Of a stretch of 64,000 nucleotides of DNA, positions 61,734 to 64,000 are shown piece by piece. The notes beneath the pieces are model-generated. The model was not told where the DNA came from. It saw nothing but the letters and a program-made list of their open reading frames with translations, and ran no database searches. The stretch's first letter is position 1. Each line of letters begins with the position of its first letter. The DNA lies in contig JAKUDP010000023.1 of assembly GCA_022570795.1 (NCBI GenBank), positions 930,001-994,000 of the forward strand. Reading direction: 5' to 3'. The translations under genes were made by a program, and so were the position numbers. The DNA comes from Sphaerulina vaccinii. Its lineage: Eukaryota > Ascomycota > Dothideomycetes > Mycosphaerellales > Mycosphaerellaceae.

Positions 61734-63054
61734 ATGCTGTCGAACGAATTGTCGTTGATCCCGCCAGATCCCATCTTCGAAACTACAAAGCTATACAATG
61801 CTGATTCCAATCCGAAGAAGGTTAATCTCGGTCAAGGCACCTACAAGGACGCATATGGTCAGCCATTCGTGTTTCCTGCAGTGAAAGAAGCGAAGCAGCG
61901 ATTGATCAATGGCAATCATGAGTATCTGCCAATTCTGGGTCTACCTGCTTTCAGACAAGAAGCGAAGAAGTTAATATTTGGTAACGAGTCAGAACCTATC
62001 GTCAATGGCAAGGTATGTGTGATCATTCTACGAGGTGATACTGTCCATGCGCTCACAACGAAAGCAGGTGGCTATCTCGCAAGCTCTCTCCGGCACAGGC
62101 TCTCTACACCTAGCTGGCTCGTTCTTGAGAAGAGTCACACCATCTGCAAGCACAGTCTATGTAACAGATCCTTCCTGGAGTAACCATCGAGCAGTTTTTG
62201 AGTCCGTTGGCTTTCCAGTGGAAGCATACCAATACCTTGATGCTAGCGGCGACTTCAACTTCGACTCTTTTCTCGAAACGCTTAGTACGGCAACTCCTGG
62301 GTCGGTCTTCGTGCTGCACGCTTCGGCTCACAATCCATCGGGCCGGGATCCCAGCCAAGCGCAATGGAAGGAAATCTGCATCATCATGAAACAACGCAAC
62401 CTCTTCCCTCTCTTCGACGCAGCATATCTTGGCCTCACATCCGGCTCATTCGAAAACGATATCTGGCCGATCCGCTACTTCGCCTCTCAAGGACTAGAAC
62501 TTGCGGTCTGTCTCTCTTTCGCCAAGATCATGGGTCTATATGGCGAGAGAATCGGAGCACTAGTTTTCCTCTCAACATCGAAGGAAGAAGTTGCTGTAAT
62601 TGAATCGCACCTCGAACAGTTGATGCGAGCTGAGATTTCGAACCCTCCTGCATTCGGCGCGAGAATCGTAGCTGAAGTTCTGCAAGATGAGACCTTGGCG
62701 ATGTCGTGGCGAGGAGATTTGGCGAAGATGAGCTCCAGGCTGCAAGGAATGAGAGCTAAGCTCCTCAGTGAATTGGAGAGGCTGGGGTGCGATAAGGAGC
62801 GATTCGCGCATGTTGTAGAGCAGGTGGGGATGTTCAGTATCCTGGGCTTGAATCACGAGCAGGTGTGGAGGCTGAGAGGTGAGTTGCGTGGTATCTTTCT
62901 GGTCTCGAAGATTATGCTAACGATCGGCGCAGACGAGTATTCGATCTACATGGCTGATAGCCCGTCTCAGCTCTCTAGGATCTCGATTGCTGGTCTGAAT
63001 GATGGAAATGTCACTTACGTGGCAGAGTCTATATATGCAGTCTGCCAGAAGTAA
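61734..63054 (+). CDS. Aspartate-aminotransferase-like enzyme
   Basis: PLP-dependent class I aminotransferase of the aspartate/aromatic group. Exons 61734-62012, 62068-62878 and 62933-63054 total 404 codons (403 aa). Motifs: VNLGQGTYKDAYGQPFVFPA, QALSGTGSLHLAG, HNPSGRDPSQAQW, DAAYLGLTSGSF, the PLP lysine in LSFAKIMGLYGERIGAL and the carboxylate-binding arginine in SRISIAGLN. The second acceptor (GAAAGCAG) is taken at CAG to give GKVAISQ. There is no clear mitochondrial presequence, so likely cytosolic. Several conserved AAT residues vary (HASAHNPSG; FAKIM for FAKNF), so substrate could differ from aspartate. Confidence 0.9.
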
Positions 63055-63194
63055 AGCATACATAAGAAGATGTTCTTGCTGGATCTGTATCAGAAGTAAG
63101 TGTTTCTGATTGCTGTGAGGCTATGTTCAGCGCTTTCGAGTGGAATTGACGAGCTTGATATTTCATGTGCAGCAGATCCCAGAGGCTGTCTACT

Positions 63195-63923
63195 CTAATT
63201 CGGCAGCGTAATCTCTTTCAACACTACAGCCTTTCCATCAACCTTTTCATAGATCGAATCACCTCGAATCCGCACATAGTACTCGTGGATCTCTGGATGC
63301 TTCTCTCCCCAAGCTTGAGTCAGCACAAACTGATAACCTCTTCCAAGCGCCGCAACAACGAATAGGTCTGCGATCGTCAAAGTGTCGCCTACGAGGAACT
63401 TTTTGCCTCCTTGTAATGCTTTCTTGACAGGCGCAATCATAGGTTCTAGAGCTTTCTCTGCTTTTTCAAGAGTGTCTGTTTCGAGTGGAGCTTTGCCAAT
63501 GACCGGATTGATCCAGGCCATTATAGGAGGGAGAAGTTCACTGTTTGCGTAGGATGCCCAAGATAATATCGTCGCCTCTTCTTCGGGTGTGTGCTTTGTG
63601 CCGAGGAGTGTTGTATTGGGGTCTTGTTTTGCCACTTCATCCGATGGATTAGCACGGTTTGAATTCACGAGAGTACACAACTTACGATACCATGCAACAG
63701 CTATGCATTCAAACACTGTGAAGCCATCTGGTCGTTCCAAAGCTGGCACTTTCCCAGGCGGGAATTTGGAAAGATATTCCTCACCAACACCTCCTTTGCT
63801 GGAATCCACTTTGATCGGCCATGTCTCTACTACCTCAATATCGAGCTTGTTGGCTGCTGCAATGTACAAGCACATCGTGCTTCGAGGAGCCTTCGGGTAG
63901 TTGTACAGCTTGCCGAAAGACAT
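63195..63923 (-). CDS. EF1B-gamma-like glutathione S-transferase
   Basis: GST-fold protein resembling the N-terminal domain of elongation factor 1-gamma. Exons 63923-63686 and 63634-63195 give 225 aa. The intron (63685-63635, GTAAGT...GCTAATC...GAAG) is 51 nt and stop-free, so the unspliced frame also stays open. Splicing gives the family-like AVAWYLAKQDPNTTLLG. N-domain: MSFGKLYNYPKAPRSTMCLY and FPPGKVPALERPDGFTVFEC; C-domain: LVGDTLTIADLFVVAALGRG. The EF1-gamma C-terminal domain is absent, so it is a stand-alone GST. Its promoter runs into the window end. Confidence 0.9.
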   Translation of the reverse strand: MSFGKLYNYPKAPRSTMCLYIAAANKLDIEVVETWPIKVDSSKGGVGEEYLSKFPPGKVPALERPDGFTVFECIAVAWYRKLCTLVNSNRANPSDEVAKQDPNTTLLGTKHTPEEEATILSWASYANSELLPPIMAWINPVIGKAPLETDTLEKAEKALEPMIAPVKKALQGGKKFLVGDTLTIADLFVVAALGRGYQFVLTQAWGEKHPEIHEYYVRIRGDSIYEKVDGKAVVLKEITLPN

Positions 63924-64000
63924 GGTTGGTCGATTTCTTGCCTGTTTGGGTTTAGGGTATCAAGAGATGAAGGATGGGATGTTGGTGGAGGAAATGCTTG

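Noticed and set aside
1..64000. CRISPR arrays, prokaryotic operons, rRNA genes, transposase or reverse-transcriptase genes
   Set aside because: None seen; gene structure and introns are fungal throughout, and no mobile-element protein is encoded in the window.

Overview
The window reads as nuclear DNA of a filamentous ascomycete fungus. Almost every protein gene is a recognisable Pezizomycotina ortholog. The introns are short (about 50-70 nt), with GTRNGT donors, CTRAC branch points and YAG acceptors. The family mix (CFEM/Pth11-like receptor, siderophore transporter, many LPxEIRNxIY F-box-like proteins) suggests a Dothideomycete, perhaps Mycosphaerellaceae; that placement is inference.

Layout. 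0.2-4.5 kb holds a CFEM/Pth11-like receptor and a secreted GMC oxidoreductase. 5.4-11.1 kb holds a two-repeat F-box-like protein, SEC66 (ER translocation) and NPL4 (Cdc48 cofactor). 11.5-13.9 kb has two tiny membrane/coiled-coil proteins and a glycosylated membrane protein of unknown role. 14.1-20.0 kb has a siderophore-type MFS transporter, another F-box-like protein and an SDR. 21.1-30.3 kb has BRO1, MDJ1, an unknown polytopic membrane protein, a tRNA-Gly(CCC) and a SAP30-like Sin3-binding protein. 31.9-41.6 kb has a large zinc-finger-like protein, ROT1, 5-formyl-THF cyclo-ligase, SmE and the importin MTR10. 44.3-48.9 kb is the divergent pair ERG10/SNU114. 49-54.5 kb is a gene-poor stretch with lineage-type paralogs, a tRNA-like gene with a GAT anticodon, a tRNA-Asn(GTT) and a small C2H2 protein. 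54.7-63.9 kb has TAF2, a dihydrodipicolinate-synthase-family aldolase, an aspartate-aminotransferase-like enzyme and an EF1-gamma-like GST. Most genes are housekeeping, not a functional cluster; several are divergent pairs sharing short promoters (SEC66/NPL4, ROT1/MTHFS, SmE/MTR10, ERG10/SNU114).

Most striking observation. Two tRNA genes, Asn(GTT) at 53.4 kb and Gly(CCC) at 28.6 kb, each carry, besides an ordinary anticodon-loop intron, a 55-56 nt insertion in the D-loop. Both inserts have complete spliceosomal intron grammar (GT donor, CTRAC branch point, YAG acceptor). Removing them exactly restores canonical D-loops at the conserved GG. A tRNA-Met-like 5' half at 20.7 kb shows the same arrangement. 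Nuclear tRNA introns of fungi are expected only next to the anticodon, so these look like spliceosomal (possibly introner-type) introns inside Pol III genes. Secondary observations are in-frame tandem duplications at or across the stop codons of TAF2, SAP30 and ERG10, and a duplicated C-terminal cassette inside an NPL4 intron.
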